Below, in pieces: positions 1-10,037 of a DNA stretch of 64,000 bases. Numbering within the stretch: the stretch's first letter is position 1; every line of letters begins with the position of its first letter. The notes beneath the pieces are model-generated. The model did not search any database. It was not told where the DNA came from and saw nothing but the letters and a program-made list of their open reading frames with translations. The translations under genes were made by a program, and so were the position numbers. This DNA comes from IOR16 sp963521065. GTDB taxonomy: Bacteria; Bacillota; Clostridia; Peptostreptococcales; Anaerovoracaceae. The stretch covers positions 1 through 64,000 of the forward strand of contig CAUQTI010000003.1 in assembly GCA_963521065.1 (NCBI GenBank). The letters are read 5' to 3'.

Positions 1-192
1 TGCGACTTCTACAAGAGGGAGCTACTTACCATCCCCGCCCTCGCTTCGGAGAGAGTCCAGGCTGTCAGTTCCTTATTTGCCTATGCAATCAGATTTCAAT
101 CCACGCTCTCCCTGCGGAGAGCGACTACGCTGGATCGGGAAGAATTAGAGGATTGCGTAATTTCAATCCACGCTCTCCCTGCGGAGAGCGAC
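1..192 (-). CRISPR. CRISPR array 1 (partial, type I-C-like repeats)
   Basis: Two intact 33-bp repeats lie at 93-125 and 160-192, and one decayed repeat lies at about 26-58. The GCGAC at 2-6 may be the end of another, so the array probably starts left of the window. On the plus strand the repeats begin ATTTCAATCCACG and end GGAGAGCGAC. Read on the minus strand they start GTCGC and end ATTGAAAT, as type I-C repeats do. The intact units have the CTCTCCCTGCGG variant. The decayed repeat is farthest from the leader, which fits transcription to the left. No cas genes are adjacent. Confidence 0.93.
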
Positions 193-360
193 TGCAAAAT
201 AAGGCAAAATCATGCTTTGATATTACAATTAATTCACCTATATCATATATATTCCAGTAATTTTTTACCTTATTTTTTATAATAAGTATTTTTTTACATT
301 TAATCTTGGTGCGAATCTCCCGGGATTTTCTGTTAGCTTGGCATTCGCACCATATTTTTA
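193..360 (-). promoter_or_regulatory. CRISPR leader 1
   Basis: This AT-rich segment directly abuts the last repeat, starts TGCAAAATAAGGC, and is nearly identical to the sequences at 3499, 8351 and 13065. It ends in a conserved block with the inverted repeat TGGTGCGAAT (307-316) / ATTCGCACCA (343-352) around CCCGGGA. Position and conservation identify it as the leader, the likely promoter and spacer-integration signal for array 1. The terminal inverted-repeat block resembles, from memory, one found between cas2 and the leader in many I-C loci. Positions 361-554 beyond it hold no recognisable feature. Confidence 0.85.
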
Positions 361-554
361 GCATGGGAACATCTTTATTACTATTGTACTCTAATCTTTA
401 TCATCTAGTAATTTCATTTCTATCGTTTCTATTTTAAAACCTTTATATAATCATTCCCTGCTTCATGCATGAAAAGTATCTTTTTATAATGTAACTCTTT
501 TTGTTTATTATATTAGAATAATATATGCATTCTCTCAGCCCTCAAAAAATCTCC

Positions 555-1967
555 CTATTCGTTCACTTTCCAATATCCACTTCTGTTAGATCCAATACGT
601 TGAATCCTTTCACGCACAGCCAACACTTTTACAGCATTTTGTACTTGTTTTCTTGATGCCTGCATTCTGTCCATTATCTCTACTTGCGTTATCTTCGGAT
701 TCTCTTTTATCGCTTCAAATATTTTTTCAATACGTTTTTCTACTTCCCTTGATTTATGTGTTTCGGCTCCTTTTTTGGCTCCTTTTTTGGCTCCTTTTTC
801 GGCTCCTTTTTTATTATTAAGATTTATCAATGTGAGAATAAAAGAGTCTCTATCTGAATAAAACTCTGGCTCCATTAATTTCGTATACAAATATTGCCCT
901 CTATAATCATCCTTAATTTTCTTAAATCCGCTGCCTCGCCGTTCCATATATTTCAATCGGTTAAATATATCTGCAATAATTGGATTCCTCCGCTTTGATG
1001 GAATTTTATTGATATCACGCTCCTGCACGAAAGATCCATCATACATACCTCCTGGAGAATATATTTCCAATCTGTCATCGAACATGTCGATATGGACTTC
1101 ACTACCTAATTCTAAATATTCACGATGAATCAATGCATTTACCAATCCCTCTAGAACACTGCGTTCCGGATAATCTGGCAAATCAATTCTTCTATCACCA
1201 GCTTTTTTCCATTTCACTTTCGAATTATTTCTTACAAACTCTGCCCCGTTTTGTAAAAGAGATACCAAGCTTCCTGAAAACTCTTTGTCGTCTAAGGCAT
1301 CCATAACCCCAGACGCTTTATCCAATCCATTCCAGCGAGTGCAAAACAATCTGGACTGCCTTATTGGTGATTCATCTGCCAACAACGCCCCTGCATTTGT
1401 TAATTTACCTTTCTCATTCACAATTCCAAAAGATTCATAATCGCTTTCTTCAAATGCATTTCCAGTTCGCTGGTTATAAACGGCCTTCAACTTTGTGAAG
1501 GAGAATTTCTCAAAATCATATTTTGAAACATTGCTATCATAGGTAGCATCACTCCCACGTAAAACCAATTCCTTTAATGTCCTTGCGTCAGCAGGAATAC
1601 TTTGATTTCCAACACGATGATATGCTATGCGATTCCCATCTCCAACATAATAATAAGGCGTTTCATTCCCAGAGAATATCTTTAGAACAATTAATTCTTT
1701 ATCACCATTAATTCTTTGAAGGCTTAAATCAAATTTCGGTATAGGGTCCAGTTTTGTCTTTATTTGTTCACTGATAGTCTCCGAATCGTGTTTCGAATCA
1801 GACAAACCAACAACCCTATCATCATCTGCGATTCCGAAGAAGAGGGTTCCACCTGCCCCATTTGCAAATGCACTTACACTTTTACACCAGCTCTTTGGTC
1901 TTTTTTCTTCAAGCATTTGCTTTTTATCGTATTCAGTTGCTTCCCCGATAAAATCTTGAATATGCAT
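555..1967 (-). CDS. AlbA_2 (Schlafen-like) domain ATP-binding transcriptional regulator
   Basis: This 470-residue protein has an N-terminal AlbA_2 nucleic-acid-binding domain (about residues 1-130; FANGAGGTLFFGI). A GHKL-type HATPase_c_4 region follows (about 265-370; ALIHREY, then SPGG and ERRGSGF), with a winged-helix segment at the end (about 410-465). The family contains putative DNA-binding regulators common in accessory and defence islands; no precise function is known. The linker at about 388-400 is a short KKGAE/KKGAK repeat, from roughly four 12-bp copies in the DNA. Start ATG has AAGGGGG five bases upstream. The 3' end faces CRISPR leader 1. Confidence 0.85.
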   Translation of the reverse strand: MHIQDFIGEATEYDKKQMLEEKRPKSWCKSVSAFANGAGGTLFFGIADDDRVVGLSDSKHDSETISEQIKTKLDPIPKFDLSLQRINGDKELIVLKIFSGNETPYYYVGDGNRIAYHRVGNQSIPADARTLKELVLRGSDATYDSNVSKYDFEKFSFTKLKAVYNQRTGNAFEESDYESFGIVNEKGKLTNAGALLADESPIRQSRLFCTRWNGLDKASGVMDALDDKEFSGSLVSLLQNGAEFVRNNSKVKWKKAGDRRIDLPDYPERSVLEGLVNALIHREYLELGSEVHIDMFDDRLEIYSPGGMYDGSFVQERDINKIPSKRRNPIIADIFNRLKYMERRGSGFKKIKDDYRGQYLYTKLMEPEFYSDRDSFILTLINLNNKKGAEKGAKKGAKKGAETHKSREVEKRIEKIFEAIKENPKITQVEIMDRMQASRKQVQNAVKVLAVRERIQRIGSNRSGYWKVNE

Positions 1968-2327
1968 TTTCGCCCCCTTAATATACTTCTCTTAAATTTT
2001 TTCATTTATTACATCAGCAGGCTTCCTGTATAAGTCTATAGCATGACTGCTTATTCCATAATTGTAGTATTCCCATTTCCTACAAATGATTGACTGATTT
2101 TGCAATCGTATTAAAAAATATTATAAATCGCTCAGATGGCATTTTTATGTCGGAAATACGCATAATCTATCCATAAATCTTTGTCGTTGATTTGAAAGCT
2201 TAATTGTCTCTTTATCCTGCTATGAGATTTTCTGAAGCCTGGCAATTTTTTAATATCCACTTGTGCAGTCTCATCTATCCTCTCTGCAAAGAGCTGGTAG
2301 CCGAAAAATGACTAACGAGACATACCA
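1968..2327. other. Intergenic stretch without recognisable gene
   Basis: These 360 bases separate the AlbA_2 gene from a rhuM remnant. No convincing open frame, RNA or repeat was seen. The promoter of the minus-strand AlbA_2 gene presumably lies at the left end. Confidence 0.5.
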
Positions 2328-2441
2328 TACTCCATTTATGGGACTGAGTTGCCTTTTCAAAATTCACCTTAAAGCTAGCAGTAATTATCACCTCTAAAGA
2401 AGAATGATTCATGTTATAAATTTTATCGTTACCGGTAGTTC
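2328..2441 (-). pseudogene. rhuM-family gene remnant
   Basis: About 110 bases align without gaps, at roughly 80% identity by eye, to the inside of the rhuM-like gene at about 6232-6345. An example is ACCTTAAAG followed by (T/C)(A/T)(A/G)CAG(T/C)AATTATCA. Both ends of the gene are missing: the 5' side stops just before the first repeat of array 2, and the 3' side fades into unrelated sequence. It is therefore a truncated paralogue left at the leader-distal end of array 2. No function is expected. Confidence 0.75.
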
Positions 2442-2451
2442 TGCGGTTTCC

Positions 2452-3498
2452 TTTTCAATCCACGCCCTCCTTACGGAGAGCGACAAATTTTTGCCGATGC
2501 TACTCAGTTCTTCCGATGGATTTCAATCCACGCCCTCCTTGCGGAGAGCGACCGTGATTTATATCGTACCGTTTATCTCCATCCTTATTTCAATCCACGC
2601 CCTCCTTGCGGAGAGCGACGGCAGAAACAGATGATTATTTCTTTAGAGTATATGATTTCAATCCACGCCCTCCTTGCGGAGAGCGACCATACAATGTGTA
2701 GAAGTTAAGGGAAATATTGAATTTCAATCCACGCCCTCCTTGCGGAGAGCGACTGGGAGACGACGAGGGACCGTATATCGGCACAACAGATTTCAATCCA
2801 CGCCCTCCTTGCGGAGAGCGACCTCTGTTGTTGTGCGTATGAATACTTCTCCGTCAAATTTCAATCCACGCCCTCCTTGCGGAGAGCGACGTGAATATGG
2901 TATACAAATTATACCTTGTAATAAATTTCAATCCACGCCCTCCTTGCGGAGAGCGACGGTGAAAAAGATGCAGTGCTTCAGCTTGCATATGCATTTCAAT
3001 CCACGCCCTCCTTGCGGAGAGCGACTTTTTCCTGTTTCTGGTCGAGGTCTTGATTTGGGCGATTTCAATCCACGCCCTCCTTGCGGAGAGCGACTTTTAT
3101 CGGAAGAAGAAAATGGAGTGGTATTACCATTTCAATCCACGCCCTCCTTGCGGAGAGCGACGTTCAAATACAATATTATCTATATACATATATATAATTT
3201 CAATCCACGCCCTCCTTGCGGAGAGCGACCAATGATACGGATTATTTGGGTTACAGTTAAACCAATTTCAATCCACGCCCTCCTTGCGGAGAGCGACCAA
3301 GCTTGCATATATCAAGCAATTTAACACAATGATTTCAATCCACGCCCTCCTTGCGGAGAGCGACCCATTGATAAGGCTCTATGGTTTTTAAATGGCGGAA
3401 TTTCAATCCACGCCCTCCTTGCGGAGAGCGACGCTGTCGACAATAACGGCGGCGGTGTGGCGCATATTTCAATCCACGCCCTCCTTGCGGAGAGCGAC
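2452..3498 (-). CRISPR. CRISPR array 2 (16 repeats, type I-C-like)
   Basis: Sixteen 33-bp repeats start at 2452, 2520, 2587, 2655, 2721, 2790, 2858, 2925, 2993, 3062, 3129, 3197, 3265, 3332, 3400 and 3466. Fifteen unique spacers of about 33-36 bp separate them. Almost all repeats carry CCCTCCTTGCGG. The leftmost has a changed first base and CTTACGG, marking the old, leader-distal end. Short reading frames across the array are artefacts of the repeats. Read on the minus strand, the last 11 bases (TGGATTGAAAT) match the length of the 5' handle that Cas5 leaves in type I-C systems. Confidence 0.97.
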
Positions 3499-3667
3499 TG
3501 CAAAATAAGGCGAAATTATACTTATATTTTACAATTACTTCATATATACCTTGTATATTCCAGTAACTTTTTACCTTATTTTTAACAATAAGTATTCTTT
3601 TACATTTAATTTTGGTGCGAATCTCCCGGGATTTTCTGTTAGCTTGGCATTCGCACCATATTTTTAG
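3499..3667 (-). promoter_or_regulatory. CRISPR leader 2
   Basis: It is homologous to leaders 1, 3 and 4 and begins TGCAAAATAAGGC directly after the last repeat. The inverted repeat GGTGCGAAT (3614-3622) / ATTCGCACC (3649-3657) is intact. Homology with leaders 1 and 3 stops at about 3667, just past ATATTTTTAG, which defines the edge of the duplicated array cassette. Confidence 0.85.
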
Positions 3668-3919
3668 AGAATAAGTGCATCTTCCGCATGACTCGTATGT
3701 CAAACAACCTCTGATAATAATTTTAAAATATCAAACTGCCCGTCTCAAGATATCTTGGCATTCCTTAATATTTTCTGTTACAGTATACCATAAAATAAAT
3801 CTTGTAAGAAAGTTGACATACTTTTTACAAGTAAATGATGTTTCCCTCTTGAGCTGAAGATTTTAATTATATAGCACAAATGATAGACAATTATGTGACA
3901 AAGCAGCTTTATAATTCGA

Positions 3920-5206
3920 TTACTTTACTACATACTTTGTCAGCCTGCCACTACCGATTCTTGTGATAAATTCTTTTTCCTGCATTTCTTTAAGCATGTT
4001 AATGGCATGTGTGGTGCCACTACCTAAAGCTTGTTCAACATCAGTGCGAGTAATCTCCTTTTTATCTTCAAACAATTTGAGTATTGGCAAGTACCTTCCA
4101 TCTTCGAGACTGTGCTTTCGGGCATGTATATTAGGAAGAACCACTTGAAATGCGCCGTCTACAGTTTCAAACTTGGGTTGTGCTACTAATCCTTTGTAGC
4201 AACTAATAATTTTGCTAATACCCGTTCCATACGCCTCAATAAGCTTCATCCTATAAAATAAACCTGCGAGTTTTTCATTTCTAGGCTGAGATGCACCTAA
4301 CATAGCCGCTTCCAACGATAGGCCGGGCACTAATCCACCTAAAGATAGAATCTCTAAACGATCAGAATAAAGGTTTATAAAGGTACTGCCACTGAAGGAA
4401 TACTCTCTGTGAACGATTGCATTTAGCAAGGCTTCACGGACAGCATCTTCCGGATAATCTCGCTCATCCACGCGGAATAAATCATGGAAGGTCGCTTTTG
4501 TGCTATTATAAAAATCAATGATTTTATACGCATCTGCAAGCTGTGTAAATAGAGAACCGGTAAATTCTTTTCTATCTCGAAACACTAATTTATCTGTGCC
4601 TTGGAAAATCGCAAATTTGATAGAGTGCCTGCATTGGTCTGAAACAAGCAAACCCATATTTGTATAAATATCATCAGAAGAAAGAATTCCTAGATTTTTC
4701 ATCTGTACATCTGTAAACTCCAATTCCCTCATTTTCAATTCTTCTTCTAGTCTATTGAAAGTCAGCTCTTGAATTAGAGAACGATTTGTCTCAAAAGAAT
4801 CACCATCTGTCATTTTTATCATCATGCGTATTGCATCTTCGGATGCTGGAGCAGAGGTTGTTCCACTTCTAACATAAACACCGGCTGGTTTCAATCCCTT
4901 ATCCGATAAATAATATGGCTTCTTTGTTCCTTGATTCACAGTCAGTTTAATAAAGAACTTCTGATCTTCTTGTAATAATTCAATATTAGTAAACATAGAA
5001 ACATCAGGCCTGATACTATCTCGTAGAGAATTGGAAATTTGCTGCATCAAAAAGTCAGCATCTTCAACACCAATGATTTCTCCGTTATCCCTTACTCCTA
5101 TATAAATTGCCCCACCATTTGTATTTGCAAAGGCGATAATTTCCTTCTTTAAACCAGAGGTGTAACTTTCTTTTAATTCAACGGTTTCGCTCTCATATAA
5201 TTTCAT
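3920..5206 (-). CDS. AlbA_2 (Schlafen-like) domain ATP-binding regulator
   Basis: This protein of about 428 residues has the same architecture as the first AlbA_2 gene. An AlbA_2 domain sits at about residues 1-125 (ESETVELKES; FANTNGGAIYIGV), a HATPase_c_4 region at about 260-355 (LNAIVHREYSFSG), and a winged helix at the end (about 375-428). The older RecG-like helicase label for such proteins is misleading because no helicase motor is present. The ATG at 5206 is chosen because AGAAGGAG lies about eight bases upstream; the frame stays open ten codons further. The two AlbA_2 proteins are diverged relatives rather than a recent duplication. The 3' end faces leader 2. Confidence 0.85.
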   Translation of the reverse strand: MKLYESETVELKESYTSGLKKEIIAFANTNGGAIYIGVRDNGEIIGVEDADFLMQQISNSLRDSIRPDVSMFTNIELLQEDQKFFIKLTVNQGTKKPYYLSDKGLKPAGVYVRSGTTSAPASEDAIRMMIKMTDGDSFETNRSLIQELTFNRLEEELKMRELEFTDVQMKNLGILSSDDIYTNMGLLVSDQCRHSIKFAIFQGTDKLVFRDRKEFTGSLFTQLADAYKIIDFYNSTKATFHDLFRVDERDYPEDAVREALLNAIVHREYSFSGSTFINLYSDRLEILSLGGLVPGLSLEAAMLGASQPRNEKLAGLFYRMKLIEAYGTGISKIISCYKGLVAQPKFETVDGAFQVVLPNIHARKHSLEDGRYLPILKLFEDKKEITRTDVEQALGSGTTHAINMLKEMQEKEFITRIGSGRLTKYVVK

Positions 5207-5289
5207 ACTACCGCTCCTTCTGACAGTTTCTATCACTTATAACACGATGCTATCACAGCAATTGATAGAAAGCAAGAAGAAGTATTTGA

Positions 5290-5387
5290 CGAATTCCGAC
5301 AAATATCCGTGTGGAGAGCAATAGTACAAACATGGCCCACGAAATCCAATACGCATTTCAATTCACGCTCTCCTTGCGGAGAGCGAC
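5290..5387 (-). repeat. Isolated CRISPR repeat with possible decayed neighbour
   Basis: One clear 33-bp repeat copy lies at 5355-5387, with one change in the first half (TCAATTCACG). It stands alone upstream of the AlbA_2 gene. A weak second match ends near 5322 (GTGTGGAGAGCAAT), one spacer length to the left. No leader-like sequence follows except a vague TTGCGGCAAATAA. It is probably a relic of a fifth, deleted array. Confidence 0.6.
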
Positions 5388-5544
5388 CACTATTTTGCGG
5401 CAAATAATAATTTATCGACTTAAGAAACATCAAGCTCATCGAAGATTATTCAAACAAAAAAAATATTATATAAATTAAAAAGTGCAGTATTCTCGACTTT
5501 AACGGCAGTTTTTTAATTTAGCTGTTGGTAAGGTTTATTGCAAA

Positions 5545-6595
5545 TTATTTATCTGATACAAAATTTTTCACTTGTTCCTCAAGTTCCAGCATATATCTAT
5601 CAAAGTCAGACATAAAGAGCTTATCCTGAATAACACGATATTTTTCAAATTCCGTTTCTGCGTGTAGCTTTGCTATTTCAGCCGATACTTTTCCAGCATC
5701 GTTAAGTATTCCATATTCAAACATCTCTATGAATTTGTTTAGCCTTGTTTCCCAATCCTTCATTGTCAACGGAATATAGCGCAATGTCATACTTTCTGCA
5801 AAATCCAAATAAGCCGATACTATACGGTTAAGCTGACTTATTTCATCTTCTGATAGATAATTTTTCGCAACTGACACATCACTTTTTTTAATTTTTCCAC
5901 TTGGTGCATCCGCCCAAGTAGCAAGTCCCATATGCTCTTTATGATAATCGGCCCTTTCAATAATCAGTTCAGCTGCAGTGTGCCCGTGGATAGCATAGCA
6001 TTTTGTTTTGTACCATCGCATAAAAGCGTATTGTGGCGACAGATGTTTTATCATAATCAATCGCAGTCGCATAAAGGTCGGTAACTTTCTGATAAAATTT
6101 TCTTTCACTCGAACGTATTTCACGAATACGTTCAAGTTGTTCTTCAAAGTATTTTTCTGTAAGATAGGTGCCTTTTTTAATACGCTCTACATCCATTACC
6201 CATCCTTTAATCGTATATTCTTTTGCAATTTGATTAACCCATTTACGAAACTGAATTGCTTTTTCAGAATTTACCTTAAAGCCAACAGCAATTATCATCT
6301 CTAAAGAATAATGATTTGTATTATATATTTTACCGTCACCGGCAGTTATTAGAAGTTTTCTAATAACTGAATCCTCTAGTAATTCACTATCCTTGAAAAT
6401 TTTCTTAATATGATAATTGATCGTAGGAACTTCAACATCATAAAGTATTGCCATCATCTTCTGCGTCAGCCATATATTCTCATCCTCATATCTCATTTCC
6501 ACATTGCTCTCCTCATCGCCAACAGAAGCAATATAAGTAAGATATTCAGCCGCACTTGAACGAATTGCGCCTTCCGCTTCTTCCCGTTTAGACAT
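5545..6595 (-). pseudogene. rhuM: RhuM family protein, frameshifted
   Basis: Two overlapping frames together match one RhuM protein of about 349 residues. The N-terminal part ends in FYAMVQNK; the C-terminal part resumes at CYAIHGHTAAEL and continues to the family-typical KSDVSVAKNYLSEDE and EFEKYRVIQDKLF. The switch is at 6001-6006, in a CAAAACAAAA run. The span of 1,051 bp equals a whole number of codons plus one, so one extra A explains it. RhuM proteins are island-associated and of unclear function, with an N-terminal DNA-binding-like region. A recent mutation or a sequencing error are both possible. The start has AAAGGA upstream. The 5' end lies next to the old end of array 3. Confidence 0.82.
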
Positions 6596-6633
6596 TACAA
6601 TTTTCCTTTCTTATAATTTATAATTTTTCGCCC

Positions 6634-8350
6634 ATTTCAATTCAGTGCTTCTTTGTGAAGCGCGACAAGAAAGAGTCGGCCTCGTTATGAGCGAGGTTAT
6701 CAAATTTTAATCCACGCTCCCTGCGGAGAACGACCACAAGGGCTGTGCAATTCTTTTGAAGTTCAGATTATTTCAATCCACGCCCTCCTTGCGGAGAGCG
6801 ACTATGGTACAGATACAGCGGCACCTAGCTTTGTCGTATTTCAATCCACGCTCTCCTTGCGGAGAGCGACGACCTGGAAAAAAGAGCTTCGACGGAAGCT
6901 TCGCAATTTCAATCCACGCTCTCCATACGGAGAGCGACAGTCACGAAATATCAAACAAGCTTAAATAAAGCGATTTCAATCCACGCCCTCCTTGCGGAGA
7001 GCGACCCTCCAACCTTATATCCATCCGTCTCAGCTTGATTATTTCAATCCACGCCCTCCTTGCGGAGAGCGACAAAGACGCAACGGATGGGCTTTGGAAA
7101 ATAAGACGATTTCAATCCACGCCCTCCTTGCGGAGAGCGACCATATCCCATCATATTCAAAACAATATTACTAGATTTCAATCCACGCCCTCCTTGCGGA
7201 GAGCGACTTGTATAGTTTTGGCATCTTCACCACCAATGCGTATTTCAATCCACGCCCTCCTTGCGGAGAGCGACTATTAGGCAAGAGTTTATAACTAGTA
7301 GCAAAGAATTTCAATCCACGCCCTCCTTGCGGAGAGCGACAATAATATCATTTCAGAGCGATTAATCCCCTCTAATATTTCAATCCACGCCCTCCTTGCG
7401 GAGAGCGACTTTTTTAACCGCATCTTATTACACTTATTTTATATTTCAATCCACGCCCTCCTTGCGGAGAGCGACGCTAACAGGTTTGATGACATTGAAG
7501 TGGTATCGATTTCAATCCACGCCCTCCTTGCGGAGAGCGACCGTTAAGACTATTGTCTAAGTCTTCGATATATTATTTCAATCCACGCCCTCCTTGCGGA
7601 GAGCGACTAACTCAGTTTGTTTTTCTGTCAACTGCTGTTCATTTCAATCCACGCCCTCCTTGCGGAGAGCGACAACACTATTGTATGCTGATATTCCATA
7701 TTCATAAATTTCAATCCACGCCCTCCTTGCGGAGAGCGACTATAAAACATATTCGGTAGCAGTAGACAAGGATGGATTTCAATCCACGCCCTCCTTGCGG
7801 AGAGCGACTGACTGTTATTTGTGTGACAAAGTTTGCGAAATAATTTCAATCCACGCCCTCCTTGCGGAGAGCGACACCGATTCACGCGCTTTGTCCTTTA
7901 TATATGTAGATATTTCAATCCACGCCCTCCTTGCGGAGAGCGACTTATTTATCAATAATATCATCAAATTCTAAAACTATTTCAATCCACGCCCTCCTTG
8001 CGGAGAGCGACAAAAAACTAATACAACAGAACAAAAACCAATAACAATTTCAATCCACGCCCTCCTTGCGGAGAGCGACACGGTTTATTTTGGGCTTATG
8101 GGTTGCTGCAGAGGATTTCAATCCACGCCCTCCTTGCGGAGAGCGACAAAGCGATCGTAAAAGAGGTATTGGCAGAAAGCCGAATTTCAATCCACGCCCT
8201 CCTTGCGGAGAGCGACAAGTCCGTTGGTGTTAGATTGTTGCCGTTACGGATATTTCAATCCACGCCCTCCTTGCGGAGAGCGACGAAATGTATGGCAAAT
8301 CATGGGACAAATTAACAATTTCAATCCACGCCCTCCTTGCGGAGAGCGAC
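6634..8350 (-). CRISPR. CRISPR array 3 (24 good repeats plus 2 decayed)
   Basis: Twenty-four 33-bp repeats run from 6770 to 8350 with a period of about 67 bp, starting at 6770, 6838, 6906, 6973, 7041, 7109 and so on to 8184, 8252 and 8318. Two decayed copies precede them at 6634-6666 and 6704-6734; the second lacks two bases. Most repeats read CCCTCCTTGCGG; the two at 6838 and 6906 differ (CTCTCCTTGCGG and CTCTCCATACGG). Decay is confined to the left, leader-distal end. There are about 23 spacers between intact repeats, all apparently unique by eye. Confidence 0.97.
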
Positions 8351-8520
8351 TGCAAAATAAGGCAAAATCGTGCTTTGATATTACAATTACTTTATCTTTA
8401 GTATATATATCCCAGCAATTTTTTACCTTGTTTTTAATAATAAGTATTTTCTTACATTTAATCTTGGTGCGAATCTCCCGGGATTTTCTGTTAGCTTGAC
8501 ATTCGCACCATATTTTTAGC
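8351..8520 (-). promoter_or_regulatory. CRISPR leader 3
   Basis: It directly abuts the last repeat of array 3, begins TGCAAAATAAGGC and is homologous to the other three leaders along its whole length. The inverted repeat is GGTGCGAAT (8466-8474) / ATTCGCACC (8501-8509). It ends at ATATTTTTAGC like leader 1. Confidence 0.85.
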
Positions 8521-8652
8521 ACGGAAGATAGCAGTCGATTTACCTTACAATAGGACTAAAACAATTCGTATGCTCATACCAGCATTTTGCTTTTACTTCT
8601 TCCATCTGCAAAACGGCGCATGGACTGTAAGGTTGAACTTCTTTCAACCTTA

Positions 8653-9882
8653 TTATATTCCCCAAATAGGAACAATTAAATTTTGGCGATCAAATGCTGA
8701 AAGTCGGTCAGTGGTACAAAGTACAGCCCCAATCCCTCGCCCTAAGGCAGCTTTATCAATTACACTAAACACACGCGTAAGCTGGCTCTGTGGCGTCGCT
8801 GTCTTCTTAATTTCCATAGGGTATAGCTTGCCGCTGTCTTCCAGTAGAATGTCGATTTCTTTCGTATCCTTATCCCGATAATAATAAATAAAGGCTTCTC
8901 GTCCACAGTTCTGATAGCTCTTGAGAATCTCTGACACTACAAAGTTTTCAAGAATCGCACCACTCATAGCGCCATTCATTAGAGTATCGCTGTCGCTCCA
9001 TTTGGTCAAATATGCCACCAGACCACAGTCATAGAAATACAGCTTTGGTTTCGTCACCATCCGCTTAAGCATATTGTTAGAATACGGATGGAGATAAAAC
9101 ACAATTCCAAGCCGTTCTAAAATTCCGAGCCATTTTTTCGCAGTAACCTGGTCAATTCCAGAAGCATCAGCAATAGTCTTATAATTCACCATCTGTCCAC
9201 ACAAAGCGGCAGCTGATGTAATGAAATCCATAAATTTAAGAGAATCAATCGAACCGGATATCTCTTTTACATCACGGTCAATATAGGTACTGATATAACT
9301 AGAATAAAGCGCTCGGTAATCACTGTATTTCCCACTGATGAGCGCAGGCATACCCCCTTTAAAAATACGTTCATAAAGTGCAGGGGTATCAACGGGATTC
9401 CTTTCCTTTATCCTCTGTGACAAATGTTCCAAATCTAACACAAAGGGCACTGAAACAACACCGCAAGCCTCAGCCTGTGACAACGGAGACATATGCAGTA
9501 AACAGACACGTCCGGCCAGTGATTCCTGGACTCCATCCATCAGTTTAAATACCTGTGAGCCTGTCAACCAAAAATCACCGGCGTGGTGATTCTGGTCAAC
9601 ATGTATTTTAATATAGGTGAATAGCTCCGGTGCATATTGTACCTCGTCGATAAACAAAGGAGTCTTATGAATCTCCAGAAACATCTTTGGGTCATTCTTC
9701 GCCATTTGGCGCTCAGTCAAATCGTCCAGTGTAACATATTCCCGATCTAAGTTCTCCTCTGCTGCTAGTCTTTGCAACATCGTTGTTTTGCCGACTTGCC
9801 TCGGGCCAGTCAGTAACAAAGCAGGGAACTCTTTGGAAAGGCGGAGAAAGGTATCCTCCATTGCTCTGTGTATATAATTCAT
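8653..9882 (-). CDS. AAA_14/DUF4143 family ATPase with PD-(D/E)XK-like C-terminus
   Basis: The protein has 409 residues. The N-terminal AAA_14 ATPase shows Walker A GPRQVGKTT near residue 25, Walker B LFIDEVQ near 75, and a sensor-like LTGSQ. A helical and winged-helix middle is followed by DUF4143, in which EIDILLEDSG and MEIKK form an intact PD-(D/E)XK-like nuclease signature. Members are common in islands of anaerobes. Their role is unproven; defence or toxin-like activity is often suggested. ATG has AAAGGGTG upstream. The promoter lies inside nested palindromes at 9895-9990. The gene ends 130 bp from leader 3. Confidence 0.85.
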   Translation of the reverse strand: MNYIHRAMEDTFLRLSKEFPALLLTGPRQVGKTTMLQRLAAEENLDREYVTLDDLTERQMAKNDPKMFLEIHKTPLFIDEVQYAPELFTYIKIHVDQNHHAGDFWLTGSQVFKLMDGVQESLAGRVCLLHMSPLSQAEACGVVSVPFVLDLEHLSQRIKERNPVDTPALYERIFKGGMPALISGKYSDYRALYSSYISTYIDRDVKEISGSIDSLKFMDFITSAAALCGQMVNYKTIADASGIDQVTAKKWLGILERLGIVFYLHPYSNNMLKRMVTKPKLYFYDCGLVAYLTKWSDSDTLMNGAMSGAILENFVVSEILKSYQNCGREAFIYYYRDKDTKEIDILLEDSGKLYPMEIKKTATPQSQLTRVFSVIDKAALGRGIGAVLCTTDRLSAFDRQNLIVPIWGI

Positions 9883-9894
9883 AAAATCACCCTT

Positions 9895-9990
9895 TCGTCT
9901 AAAATATTTGCATAATATATTATAGCCGATACAACACGAGCAATCAATGTCAATTTCGGCTATTCTTTATCTAAATTATATTTTAGACGA
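9895..9990 (-). promoter_or_regulatory. Promoter embedded in nested palindromes
   Basis: A perfect 13-bp inverted repeat, TCGTCTAAAATAT (9895-9907) and ATATTTTAGACGA (9978-9990), encloses a second one, ATAGCCGA (9922-9929) and TCGGCTAT (9956-9963). On the minus strand a sigma-A promoter fits between them: TTGATT (9942-9947), 17 bp, TATAAT (9919-9924). It would drive the AAA_14 gene starting at 9882. The layout suggests an operator for a repressor, possibly autoregulation, but a small MITE-like element is also possible. Confidence 0.6.
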
Positions 9991-10037
9991 TATTCTTGTA
10001 ATCTATACCTTTTCGATTGCAGCTTTATACGGATGTG

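Noticed and set aside
193..360. Leader inverted repeat as rho-independent terminator
   Set aside because: The arms are about 26 bases apart, the block is conserved in four leaders and no proper T-run follows on the transcribed strand.
2404..3703. Open frames rich in FNPRPPCGER, SIHALLAESD or FQSTPSLRRAT across arrays
   Set aside because: They are translations of CRISPR repeats in three frames, not proteins. The same holds for the frames in the other arrays and leaders.
5545..6595. Two separate genes in the rhuM region
   Set aside because: Both frames match consecutive parts of one RhuM protein; the total length is off by exactly one base from an intact gene.
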